Made by a program: the position numbers and the translations under genes. This document shows, in pieces, positions 53,890 through 64,000 of a DNA stretch of 64,000 nt. This DNA comes from Callorhinus ursinus (taxonomy: Eukaryota > Chordata > Mammalia > Carnivora > Otariidae). The first letter of the stretch is position 1, and every line of letters begins with the position of its first letter. Under the pieces are notes generated by a model. That model was not told the DNA's origin, ran no database searches, and was given only the letters and a program-made list of their open reading frames with translations. Location of the stretch: contig NW_020312894.1 of assembly GCF_003265705.1 (NCBI RefSeq), positions 523,924 through 587,923 on the forward strand. Direction: 5' to 3'.

Positions 53890-55130
53890 TTTTGATGCCC
53901 ATGGTCAGTCATCTAAAAAAAAAATCACATAAACATGTTCTTTACCAGTCCAAAATCTTCATCAGAACATTTTCCCTTAAACTTATTATAGACATCAAAT
54001 TTTGGCCAGAATTTTATCCTACTATGATATCTTTTCATGCTTGAAAGTTTCCATAGATCCCCCCAACACACTTCTTTGCAACAAATACACATGTAGGTTT
54101 TAGTAAATCAAATATTCAATAAATAAGAAAATTTAAATGTTTTTTGTTTGTTTGTTTGTTTCCAGGGACCATAAGACTTATTCTACAGTCTTGAAGTCTT
54201 TTGTTGAAGTAAACAACCGTATTTGTTCTGGGGAACACACACCCAAGGACCATGGATTACTGACGTGGCTTCTGTTGGGGGAGCCTGAGCCTTCCTAATA
54301 CTCTGTGCTGTCACTCTGTGGCTGTCATCCTGTGGCTGTCCCCTTTTCCATAAAGACACAAGTCATATTGTGTTATAGCTACAAAGCACTTATTTCCTAA
54401 TAAGGTCACACTCATAGGTGCCCAGGGTTAGCACTTCAACATGTCATTTTGGGGACACAATTCTACCCACCACAGCGTCCTCAGAACTGGCCCTGTGACC
54501 ATAAAGACCTCGTTAGCACCCCTGCAAGCCTGTTTACTGGACTGGGAGCTCTGCGAGGGCTGAGAGCAGCACAGTCTATGCCCTGGAGTGCAGTGCGCCG
54601 CGCAGCCCCCGGCTCGTGGCTTGCCCCGTGCTGCTCTGGGCAAGTGCCTGGGCGGGCTGTGCAGGTGTGTGTTTCCATTGAGCTGTGAAAGCTTCAGAAA
54701 GCAGCCTTCTGGGGCAGGTGGGGCCCTCCCCTGGGGGAGTGTGTGTAGCCCACGGCTGGGGGCTTTTATTCCCTGGGCGGGAGAACCCTGGCCAGTGAGT
54801 GTCCTGGTTTGTGCAGTTATGAGCAGCTGGGACGACTGTCCTGTGGGGTGTGGGCTGGCTCCCGTGACAGCCCAGGTGTGGACTGGAGCTCCAAGGCCCA
54901 GCAGCCCGCGCCCCACCCCCGCCCCAGCCTGGTTCCCCAGCTGGGCTACTGCTGTGCCAATTGCAGGTTTAATGATCACAATCCACTGCAGCGTGTTTTC
55001 TTGTGTTTTCACTGCGTGCCATTCATGATGGTTTCTGCCAAGGACAAATGCAGGCGTGGGCGGCTTACGGCCTGACTCTGACATTCCAACGCCAGACGGT
55101 GGCAGGTGGGGTGGGGACTGCCTGTGCGGG
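53890..55130. other. Flank, possible old repeat
   Basis: The stretch 54330-54480 (AATAAGGTCACACTCATAGG, GGGGACACAATTCTACCCAC) has the look of a common ancient interspersed repeat, but I cannot name it. No gene seen. Confidence 0.4.
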
Positions 55131-55132
55131 GC

Positions 55133-55152
55133 GGGGGGGGGGGGGGGGGGGG
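55133..55152. repeat. Poly-G run of 20
   Basis: Twenty consecutive G on the plus strand within a G-rich stretch. Either a true homopolymer (strong quadruplex potential) or partly a sequencing artefact. Confidence 0.9.
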
Positions 55153-55159
55153 TGGCGGC

Positions 55160-56760
55160 ACCAGGTGCCTCCCCCACACAGTTACTGTCGGCATGTCTCC
55201 CCCTCCTCCATTGCTCAAGATTCTCTGTAATTAAGAAGCCCTCAGTTACTTAGCGTGGGCTTTGAGGTGCATTTGGAGGGTCGCTGCGAGGATTAGCCCT
55301 TCTCTGCAGCTGGGAACTGGCTAGAGCTTCTGTCCTGGGTTTGTCAGTAGGGAGCCCCTCACCTGGGAACTAGAGCTTCTTTTCCTTGTTTCTATTCATG
55401 GAACCGAATTTCAAACAGAGCTTTTATGGGTTATTGGGACCCTCTGAACCCAAAGAGGGGGCAATGGCCACGCTGTAACATAAGGTTAGCTCATTCCTTC
55501 GCAAGGCAGGGCCCCTTGAGATTCCCTGGCCAGTAGACTAACACTAATCCATTATAAACAAACATTGATCTTTAAAAACAAAGTTCCAGAATAAATTCAA
55601 CTAAGCCCAGTTTAAATGAGACGTTGCCAGGAGCTTATTGGCTATGCTGTTCCCTAATGCGTGAAGGGCAAAATTGATTTTACATGTGGGTCCCTATAAA
55701 TAAAATGCTAAAATGCTGTCACCTTTCCTGGATAGTTGCTTCTGCTTCTTAAAAACTAGCAGAATACTCCATCTCACTCACTTCAGTGGGGAATGTTTCT
55801 CAGAAAAGATGAAAAGATTTGGGACTCAGACGCTGATGAGCACAGGCAAGAGTCCAGAAGCCTGGGAGCCCTGGGCCCTGCAGCGGCGGCGGGAGCCCCG
55901 GGCTTGCGCTTTCCTTCCGTCCTGGCGTCTCCCTACCCTCTTTGCTCCAAACTGCACGCAGGTGTCTTCCTTTTGTGGACGTCCGATGACGTGTCCTCTC
56001 CGGCTTTCCCAAAGCTTCCGCAGGCCACGGCTCTGGTGACTTTTCCACAGAGCCCCAGGACCCAGGCCAAGCTCCGCGGCCTCCGCAGAGGTCCACTCAG
56101 CCACCAACAGTCAGCGTTTTTCAATGCCGGGCTTGGGAACGGGCTTTTCCTTTTCTACCAGGAGCTCGTCTTATCATTTACCCCCAGACACCAGGTCGGC
56201 TTTTCCCTTGACTTCATCTGAGGACGGTTGGCCGTGATGTGCCGATTCATCTCTTCTGGGATGTGCTCTTGGCCCCCACCCCGGGTCTGAGGCTGACGTT
56301 TTCATACAGTTCTGGAACGAATTCCACGTGTTTATGAACAGTCCAGACATTTATACTCACCTGCCTCAATTCCTGGTGCATCTGTAGGAAGTGAGAGAAT
56401 TCTGTCTTTGCTCATCCTGGCATCTTTAGCTCAGTCTGGAGAATTGGAAGAGCTTTACCTCAAGAACGTGACTAATACCACTTCCCTCCACATCATTCTG
56501 CCCACACCCGTGTGTCTGCCGGTGATGGTGGTCACTGGGGCCCCCGTTGCTCAGGATGTGAGGGTGTGCATCCTGTGGGGGGCAGACACAGACAGGGGAG
56601 AGAGGCCCATGCAGCAGGAAGTCAGCGGAGAGGGCCACAGGTGCTTCGTGTGAAATCTGCCCCTCCTTCACGCAGGTGCCGCTGGGGGTGCCGGCTAGGC
56701 CTGCGGAGGGTGCCAGTCTCAGTGCTGCTCCCTCAGAGAGGCCAGAGGGAGTTAGATGCC
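55160..56760. other. Flank, no gene seen
   Basis: AT-richer segment near 55400-55760. An open frame at 55793-56221 has no family resemblance. Confidence 0.5.
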
Positions 56761-56764
56761 AGGG

Positions 56765-56930
56765 CATGTGGTTCATGGATGTTCTGGCTCTGGCTTGTCC
56801 TGGCTGAGTGATCCGGGGCAGGTCACTCAACCTCTCTGAGTCTGCTCACAGGGTGTGACATCAGCATTTGACAAGTGACGTGTGCAAGGCACCTGGCCTG
56901 CACACGTCTTCAGTATATGCTTGGCACATG
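56765..56930 (+). mobile_element. MIR-like SINE
   Basis: TTCTGGCTCTGGCTTGTCC, GGGCAGGTCACTCAACCTCT and CTGAGTCTGCTCAC follow the MIR consensus order. Confidence 0.7.
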
Positions 56931-58495
56931 GCATGGGGACATCAAGGAAGCCCCCCGCTCCCGCCCAGATGAGAACAGCAAGGCTGATTCCTCAGAGTGC
57001 ACCAAATTGGGGGTCCATGACACGTATGTGTGGCAGGGGAGTGGGAGACATCATAGTGGGAAGGGGGCTCAGGTGCCTGATGGAGGCTGGGGGCAGGGTC
57101 CTCTGGTGGGCTGGGGAGCTTGGCTTTCTCCCATCATCGGCCCTGAGCTATAAGACAGTGGGAGGGTGACAGAATCAGGGAAGCAGTCTGTCACTGAGCT
57201 GGTTGCCGTGGATGCTGTGGGGGCGAGTGGTGCCCTGTGTGGTTCCCGGCCGTCTGCTGTGGGTTCAGTCTGTCTCCTGCATGCCCAGCGGGTCACCCCT
57301 CCCCCAGTGCCTCACTGCCTGGAGTCCCAGCTCAGGCTGCAGGGACAGCCACGGAGCACTTTGTAAACTGTGAAGTGTGGCCCTTGGGCCCCAGGGTTGG
57401 GACAGGGATGATGGAAACTTCTGGTGGGGCTCTCCTCCAGCTAGAACTTTCCTGCTTGCTAGTTTCCGGTCTGGGGCTCTGGAATGTGTGTTTGCAGCCA
57501 GGGGGCGAGGCACCAGCTGCTCTTTGTTTGCGGGTGGTTTTGGCGCAGTCGGCCCCGAATGTCGTCGTTCAGGCTGGGTCACTTCTTGCTGCCCCTGTCC
57601 CCTGGACCCATGTGGCTCCCACGCTGGTGCGGCCCTGTGCTGCCCTCCCTGGGGTGCGCTGCCCTCTGTCGGCCAGCGCCCCCTGCAGCACCCTGGAGCC
57701 TGAGGTGGGGGAAGAGCCTGTCTTTCCTGAAGATTCGGATGCCGTTCATAAGGGATGTCTTACAACAATTTAGGTTTTTTAGGCCCCGGTCACGTGCCGC
57801 AGCTGCAGGTGCTCCCTGGTGCTCCTAAGAGGCAGAGTCTCCCAGCAGGGCCTCCTATGATGTCACTCCCTTCCTGCCCCCTCCAGGGCATCGCAGGGGG
57901 TGGGGGGCCCTTTCCCGGCCCACTGCATCTTCTCACCCCGAGTTCTGGGTAAGGAGCAGGTTAGCCAGGTGGTGGTTCTATTTTGGTGAGTGCGGGTGTG
58001 GGTCCAGGAGAAGGTTCGGGAGCCTGCCTGGGGTTTGGCCAAGCAGAGAACCTTGGGCAGACCCACCCTGCTCTCTGGCCATAGGTTCCCCTCTGCCTGT
58101 GCTGCGCTGGGGGGTGAGCCTCATCTCTTGCCCCTGCTGCAAGACCCCACCGTTGTCCCCCTTGATTAAAGTCTGACTTTCATTCTATAACAAATGTCAT
58201 GACATAATTCCTCCTTCCCAGGGGCCCCCAGTGCTCCCAGGGAAGGGGCGTGTGCTCAGGTCCCCAGAGGCCCAAAGATGGGACATGTGCTCCAAGCCAG
58301 TCTGGGGGGCAGCCCCTGCCCCAAGGGGACTCAGCTTCCCTATGTCTTCGGCAGCCACCCTCCTCAGCCCTGTGTTTGGTGCCCAGGAGAGAGTAGCAGC
58401 CTGAGGTCTGGGGACAGAGTGGGGTGAGGGCCTCTTCCTGCTAGTAGTGCTTGTCCGGGGGCCGGGGTGGTTGGTATCGGCCTGGGCAGAGTGGG
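56930..58495. other. Flank, no gene seen
   Basis: GC-rich unique sequence. No exon recognised; AATAAA-type signals absent near any credible frame. Confidence 0.45.
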
Positions 58496-58499
58496 CCCT

Positions 58500-58570
58500 A
58501 CTGCAACTCCATAAGCATTTACTGAGCTCCTACTGTGTACCCCACTTACATTGTGCTGGACATAAAAGGA
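58500..58570 (+). mobile_element. MIR/L2-like 3' piece
   Basis: AGCATTTACTGAGCTCCTAC then TGTGTACC and GTGCTGGACA, a common ancient repeat end. Confidence 0.55.
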
Positions 58571-58723
58571 CAAGCAGCTCGGCCCTCCCTAGGAAGTCAG
58601 GCAGGATCTGCAGGGCCCAGTGGGGTCTCCTGCTAGGGCCCCTCACCCAGGACGGGCCCTTGGGGCCAGATGGTCACCCTGGGCTCGTGACCCCACCCCG
58701 TGACCTGAAGACTGTCCTGCTAT

Positions 58724-58748
58724 GTGTCTGCAGAGCCCTCCTATTACA
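58724..58748. repeat. 25-bp identical pair, copy 1
   Basis: Begins GTGTCTGCAGAGCCCTCC and ends TATTACA. Identical to 60348-60372; flanks unrelated. Confidence 0.9.
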
Positions 58749-60347
58749 CAGCCTGTGGGGGCCCGGCTGGACCCCTGCCCCCAGGAGAGTGGTGGAGTGC
58801 AGCCAGGGGCTTCCAGCTTTGTAACTGGCCCAGTGTCTGTCTCCTGTCCAGACTCTGGCCTGAGCCGGCTCTCCGTGGAGCTGGAACTTTTGGGGAGTGG
58901 ACCAGGCCTAGCAGTGGCCACCATTCAGCCTGGGCTGGCACCTGGGGTGTGCGGGGCCCGTAATGGCCTGACTGACCCCCAGGCCATGCTTTAGCCCCGC
59001 ATTTCCTCCAAAAAACCAGCCCAGGAAGCCGTGTCCTTATTGATGTCTGGGTTACCCTGGAGCAGGGTGGAGATCCGGGAGGCCCCCAAACGCTATGCCG
59101 CATTTGAAGTGCTCCAGAAGGCTGTGGAGTCAGCTCCGGCAGGTTCCGGCTCACAGGTCCTGGCTCCGTCCCTGACCAGCAGTGGGACTCGAGCTTAATC
59201 TCTGCCTGAACACAGTAGGGAGGCCAGAAGGGTGAAGACGAGCCCCAGAGCACCCAGCCCAGGGCCTCGCCCACTGCTTGCCCACACTGCCCTCCCCCAC
59301 CCCCAGGTCTGGACCTTCTGGTGTTTTGTCCTTCCTTCCAGGAGGGCCATAGACTGACCCCAGGACCCACTTTTTCCCATGAGGGCAACCCGTTGCGGCC
59401 TGGCCTGGGCTGGCCCTGCCCCCCCCCCCTCCCATCCCTCACCAGAGCTTGAGCCAAGTGGCTCGGGTCCAGGCAGGAGGCCCATTTCTCTAGGGTCTGC
59501 CTGCCTCCTCTCACCTGATCCCCATAGTGACTGCTCTGTCCTGTGCCCCAGCCGAGAAGGGCAGGGGACCTGAGTCTTAAGTTGTGTAAGGTGATGGTCC
59601 ATCGGCAGGTAGAGTGTGTGCGGCCAGATGGGAAAAGCTGGAAGGCCCAGGGACCCCAGCATTCAGGAGGCAGGAAGGCCGCTGTGCACCCCAGCTCCAA
59701 CAGCAGGAGACCCCAACACATCTGAGGCCCAGGAGACAGACCACAGTCCCAGGCTTATCTTGATTCACTTCCCACTGGGGACCCATTCTCAGGGTGGCCC
59801 CAGGCACTTCCCGCCTCCGCTCCACAATGACCCTCACCTTGTCTGTCCTTGGTCCTTGGTCCTGGCAGCTGAGGCAGTAACTCAGCAGGGCCCGGTGTGG
59901 CCCCCTCCCCCTCGCCTTTCCCTTGTTTCTTGCTGAATGCCTATTAAATAGTTTCTATGGCTTTACTGAAGTAGAACTGAAATTTCCTGAGCCGTACATA
60001 TTTACAATGCGCATGGCTACCCCAGGAGGCCAGCACCAGGGTGGGCCTTGCCATCCCGTTTGCCTGGTGGGGTTGGGGGTCGCTTGGGAGCAGCCGGTGG
60101 GCTGAAGGAAGACACAGCGTGGGGAGAGTCGGGAAGGACTTGCACACTTGGAGCAGGAAGCTGGGGCAGAGGATGGGGGCATCCCTGGAGGACACGGCTA
60201 GACGCCAGGGCACTGTCCTCACCGGCTCCCCGGGTCCAGGGGTGTGCAGAACCAGGGCATGGTTGGCTCTGGGCTCTGCAGCCTCCTGCCTCCTCCAAGC
60301 ACAAGAGAATCCTGAGTGCATTCAGGGGCCTGTGGCAAGTTGCCAAG

Positions 60348-60372
60348 GTGTCTGCAGAGCCCTCCTATTACA
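60348..60372. repeat. 25-bp identical pair, copy 2
   Basis: Exact copy of 58724-58748, overlapping the hairpin at 60358-60386. Confidence 0.9.
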
Positions 60373-60386
60373 GAAATAGGAGGGCT
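60358..60386. repeat. Perfect 12-bp inverted repeat (hairpin)
   Basis: AGCCCTCCTATT, loop ACAGA, AATAGGAGGGCT. Fully paired stem. Not followed by a T run, so not a Pol III stop; no gene beside it. Confidence 0.9.
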
Positions 60387-60389
60387 ACA

Positions 60390-62590
60390 CATTGTGCAGA
60401 AACTGATTTTTTCTTAATCTTATTAGATAATTTTCAATCTGGTTAAATTTGGACTAAATTGAACTTGGCATCAGGAAGATTAGTTTCTGCATTTGCTTCT
60501 AAAGTCTGAGTTTCGAGTGCGCAGAGCGTGCACTCTTCCTCACTGAGGGGAAGGTATACGGCTCCGTGGAGTTTTGTTCGGGCCTCTGGACATGCTGAGG
60601 TCAAATGGAGAAGCCGGTGCTGGAGGTGCGGATGGACCAGAAGGGCTGGGGTATGGGGGAGCCAAACTGTGTCCTGGAGCCCTGAGCCCTGCCTGGTTCC
60701 CATCCCCACGGGCAGCTGGGGAGGTGGGGCAGGCTCTCCGGTGCTGTGTGGAGGGCACACCATCTCTCCACACTGACCCCCCGGGACATACCTGCTTGGG
60801 GACAAACCAACAGTCCTCCTGAGGCTCCAGACCCCTGGTGCAGGGCTTGGGCCTGCAGCTCACCCGTGTCAGAGCAGGGACCCTGACCCTGGACCAGCAT
60901 TGTGCCCGAGTTCCTGTCCCGTGCACTGATGGAACACTGGTTTACAATAGTGCATACTGAGTATGCCCCCCACGATGCAGCCTACAAATACCCGGCCGGT
61001 GGCGACTCAGGCACCTACCACTCAACACACCGTGACCCAGACCTGAGTCCCCACCGTCTCCCATGGTGCAGGGACGATGTGTCTCAGAGGCACTGTGTTG
61101 CCCTAGCTCAGTCTAGAGCACTGACCCCCACCCCACACAGGACATGAATGTCATCCAAGTCACCACACCAAGACCACGAGCCTCACAGACAGAGGACACA
61201 GACACTTACCCCACTGTCACCCAACACAAGGCGTCACTGGACACAGGAAGCCCATGCCACCAGGCGACTGTCCCCTCTAGACGTGGACTGCGAGTCTTGT
61301 CCCAGGCTGTCCCACGGCAGGACACCACCCCTTAAGATGAGAACCATGAGCGTGCTCCACACCAGGACACAGATGTGCACGACCTTCCACGAGGGGCAGA
61401 GCAGCAGGGCCTCTCAGATGCATAATCCCTGGGAACGAAGACAGTGACTTCCAGAGAAGTGGTGTTTTGCTATTTCAAATGTGTTGTCGTCACAGACTCC
61501 GGTTACAGGGTGGAGGTATTCATCTGGATGAAACAGAAACCCTTGCAGATGAATTTCCAGCCCTGCATCTGGCGTGGCCCTCGGTGCCACATGAGGTCCC
61601 CGAGTAGCTGTCACCGCGGTGCCTGGTACAGATCCTGTACCCGCACCTGGACAAGCTGCTGAGCCAGGCTGTGACCCCGTCCTCTCAGGCTTACTGGGGG
61701 CCGCCCCAAGTCCCCACCACGCTCATGTGGGTGAGGAATCCTCCTAGTGGGATGCCATTGGTCTGGCTTCTGAACCAGGTGTCGGTGGCAGTTCCTGTGT
61801 CTGCAGGCTCCACACGGCGTTCCCTAAAACCATCGTGCCTGTGTGCAGGGCTGGCTCTGCGTCCACGTGTGGCCACCGCGGCACTGGGAGGTGGCCCAGG
61901 TCTGCATGGGGCGCGGGGAGGCGCACTTCACTCTCCGGGCTCATGCTGTTGCTCAGCCATGTTCTGAGCTGCTCCCCAGACCTGGGGATCTTGGAACAGC
62001 CTGAGGTCGCTTCTGCCCCCTAAAGTGGGACATGTTTGGTATGGGGGGACCCATGTGTACAAATCCTGTGGTGTCAGTGTCCTTGGGACCCCACCCTCCC
62101 CCGGGGCACCTGCAAGCCCCTGGGGCCTTCCACACACAGGGACCACGGTGGGTTTTCCCCTAGTCTGCTCTTTGCTCCTGATTACTTGCCTTGTAGCCCA
62201 TGGCTGGGGTCTGCACAACCTGGGCGGGGCGGGGGGGCGACATGGATGTACCCTGCCTGCCTGTGCCATCGGTGGGGGATCTTGGGGGTGTCAGCCTCTA
62301 CCCTCTCTGCTCTGTGTCTGGGAGCAGCCCTGCAGACCAGAGGGTCCACCAGGACTCATGCCTGCCCTCCAGCAGCCAGGGCTTCTCGGACGGAAGTTCT
62401 TCCTGGTGTCCAACCACATCCCTCTGGCGGCATGAGGAGCTGCTACACACTCTCCATCCAGCCTCTGCAGCACTCAGGCGGCAGGAGCCTGACCATGCCT
62501 GGAGGGTCCGTGGAGGGAACTGGCTCCCTTCCTCAGGGCCCCCAGAACAGGGAGGTTTATAGTAGGCAAGGGCCTCCAGGCTTGTGGGAT
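60390..62590. other. Flank, no gene seen
   Basis: CAC/GAC-rich between 60960 and 61340. No exon recognised. Confidence 0.45.
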
Positions 62591-62597
62591 GGGAGGT

Positions 62598-62760
62598 GTG
62601 CACATGCACACAACACACACATGTACATACACACGCAGACAACACACATGTGCACACACAACACACACATGTACACATGCACACAACATGTGCACACAAG
62701 CGGACAACACACACATGTGCACGCGCGCGCGTGCACACACACACACACACACACACCAGG
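62598..62760. repeat. CA-rich tract ending in (CA)n
   Basis: CACACAACACACACATGTAC-type units, then GCGCGCGCGTG and about 13 CA dinucleotides. Confidence 0.95.
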
Positions 62761-63460
62761 GAAGGAGCTGACTTGCCACAACACCAGAGACATGGTGTGG
62801 CTCCGACCTCCAGCCCACATCCTCCCGGCAGTGTGTCTGTGTGGCGTGCATGCTGGGGAAACATGCTCTGAAAACACGGCACACAGCGGCAATGGGGTCA
62901 CCACACTGTCCCAAGTGGACTCTGGAGGCTGAATCAATACCAAAACACACGAGGTTTAATATTTAGCGCTGAATTTCTTTGGTTTGAATGATGAGGTGTG
63001 CTCTGCTCTGCCGGTGGGCTAGGGGGCCAGGGGGCCCGAGTGTCTGGGTGGAGCAGCCTCTCTGGGTTCCCCGGCCCCGCCCGGGCCCCTGTGCAGAAGC
63101 TGGAGCCACGCACCGAGGTGGGCCTGCCCCCATCGAGGACGAGAGACGCACGTGGATGCCATTAATCAGCCTCACAAAGGGCAAACAGTGCAAAATACTG
63201 TATTTTGTCTGACGGTTCTGCATCTACAGGTGTTCACAGCACAGCGTCGGGTCTCCGGTTCCTATCGGCTACGGGAGCAGGCGGACAGGCTGCACAGAGA
63301 CAGAGACTGCCCGGTGGTCACCATTGGGTTGACCTGTGAGGACACACAGGGTTTGTGGCGGGCACAGGACATTGTCAGGTTTACAAGAATCCCGGGAAGC
63401 AAGGCTCCTTGTGCTCAGATACTGAGCGTTGGCCCTGGGACACCCGAGACCTACCCTCAC
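62760..63460. other. Flank, no gene seen
   Basis: Unique sequence; nothing recognised. Confidence 0.45.
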
Positions 63461-63765
63461 CCCCGAGGCGTGTGTTAGGAAGGGTCTGCACCCCCCTCTC
63501 CCCCGAGGCGTGCGTTAGGAAGGGTCTGCACCCCCTTCTCCCCCGAGGCGTGCGTTAGGAAGGGTCTGCACCCCCTTCTCCCCCGAGGCGTGCGTTAGGA
63601 AGGGTCTGCAGCCCCTTCTCCCCCGAGGCGTGTGTTAGGAAGGGTCTGCACCCCCCTCTCCCCCGAGGCGTGCGTTAGGAAGGGTCTGCACCCCCCCCTC
63701 CCCCGAGGCGTGCGTCAGGAAGGGTCTGCAGCCCCCTCTCCCCCGAGGCGTGCGTCAGGAAGGTG
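63461..63765. repeat. 40-bp minisatellite, seven full copies plus a partial
   Basis: Unit starts CCCCGAGGCGTGCGTTAGGA and ends with a C/T-rich run. Copies begin at 63461, 63501, 63541, 63581, 63621, 63661, 63701 and 63741. They differ by single bases (TGTG/TGCG, TTAGG/TCAGG, CTTCTC/CCTCTC), so the array is young and probably variable in length. Confidence 0.97.
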
Positions 63766-63859
63766 AAGCCCCCTCCCCCAGACAGCGGAGAACACTGAGG
63801 AGTGTCAGAGAGATGACATCTGTGCAATGAAACTTGTGCTCGAATGTCTGGAAAATGCC

Positions 63860-64000
63860 GGCTCTGTGTGTGCACGGTGTGTCGAGTGTGTGTGCACGGA
63901 CACGTGTGTGCACGGTGTGTGTATGATGTGCACACACGTGTACAAGAATGGAGGCACACACGATGCATGTGTGCATATATGTGGCACGTACACACGTGTG
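63860..64000. repeat. TG/CACG-rich tract at the right edge
   Basis: GTGTGTGCACGGTGTGT-type units continuing past the window. Confidence 0.85.

Noticed and set aside
58744..59721. 325-codon minus-strand open frame upstream of KNDC1
   Set aside because: No family resemblance, composition of GC-rich noncoding DNA, contains a MIR-like stretch, no splice or polyadenylation context.
62036..62932. 298-codon plus-strand open frame
   Set aside because: Its C-terminal half is translated CA microsatellite; no recognisable domain.
52000..64000. 3' end of ADGRA1, the gene I would expect upstream of KNDC1 from the human 10q26.3 order
   Set aside because: I searched the minus-strand frames for its C-terminal region and saw no match; it may lie beyond the right edge.

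Overview
This window is mammalian nuclear DNA from a carnivore, most likely a caniform (dog, bear, seal or mustelid branch). The evidence is at least eight tRNA-Lys-type CAN-SINE copies, whose 5' end reads as the GGCGCCTGGGTGGCTCAG type and whose 3' end carries a GA-rich stretch and an A-rich tail, together with LINE-1 copies of carnivore type. There is one recognisable protein-coding gene.

That gene is KNDC1 (very-KIND, v-KIND), a brain-enriched Ras guanine-nucleotide exchange factor with two KIND domains. It lies on the minus strand. The start codon is at 50462 inside a CpG island, and the gene runs leftward out of the window. I could place 20 consecutive coding exons by hand (exon 1 at 50361-50462 to exon 20 at 1034-1254). 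All reading phases join without a frameshift, giving 3,719 coding bases, or 1,239 residues plus two bases. Exons 1-5 encode KIND1, exons 7-11 encode KIND2, exons 6 and 12-17 encode long Pro/Ser-rich linkers with one conserved island, exons 18-19 encode a coiled coil, and exon 20 begins the RasGEF N-terminal (REM) module. The rest of the REM module and the catalytic RasGEF domain lie beyond the left edge. Exon numbers are my own counting. All splice sites are GT-AG except a GC-AG donor after exon 19.

Layout by region: 1-1,660 holds tightly packed exons 20-18 (introns of 142 and 71 bp). 1,660-10,885 is intron 17, with an LTR-like element carrying a CCAAT minisatellite and a 10-N assembly gap, intragenic CpG-rich blocks, SINEs and an antisense L1. 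10,886-18,013 holds exons 17-10. 18,014-24,954 is intron 9, filled by two antisense L1 pieces interrupted by a SINE, a probable processed pseudogene and a (GT)26 tract. 24,955-30,730 holds exons 9-4. 30,731-42,450 is intron 3, containing an old sense-to-plus L1 into which a younger 5'-truncated L1 inserted with a 15-bp target duplication. 42,451-43,345 holds exons 3 and 2. 43,346-50,360 is intron 1. 50,463-64,000 is the upstream flank: the promoter CpG island with a GGCTCG-type hexamer tract and a small upstream ORF, then gene-free DNA with MIR and SINE relics, a perfect hairpin, and a 40-bp minisatellite at the right edge.

No RNA gene, CRISPR array or prokaryote-like system is present. The most interesting observations are the GC-AG donor beside a 71-bp intron, CA-rich transcript tracts just downstream of the donors of KIND1 exons 4 and 5, direct repeats flanking exon 16, an unannotated conserved module in exons 14-15, the nested L1, a 25-bp identical pair with a perfect hairpin upstream, and the LTR-like promoter element inside intron 17.
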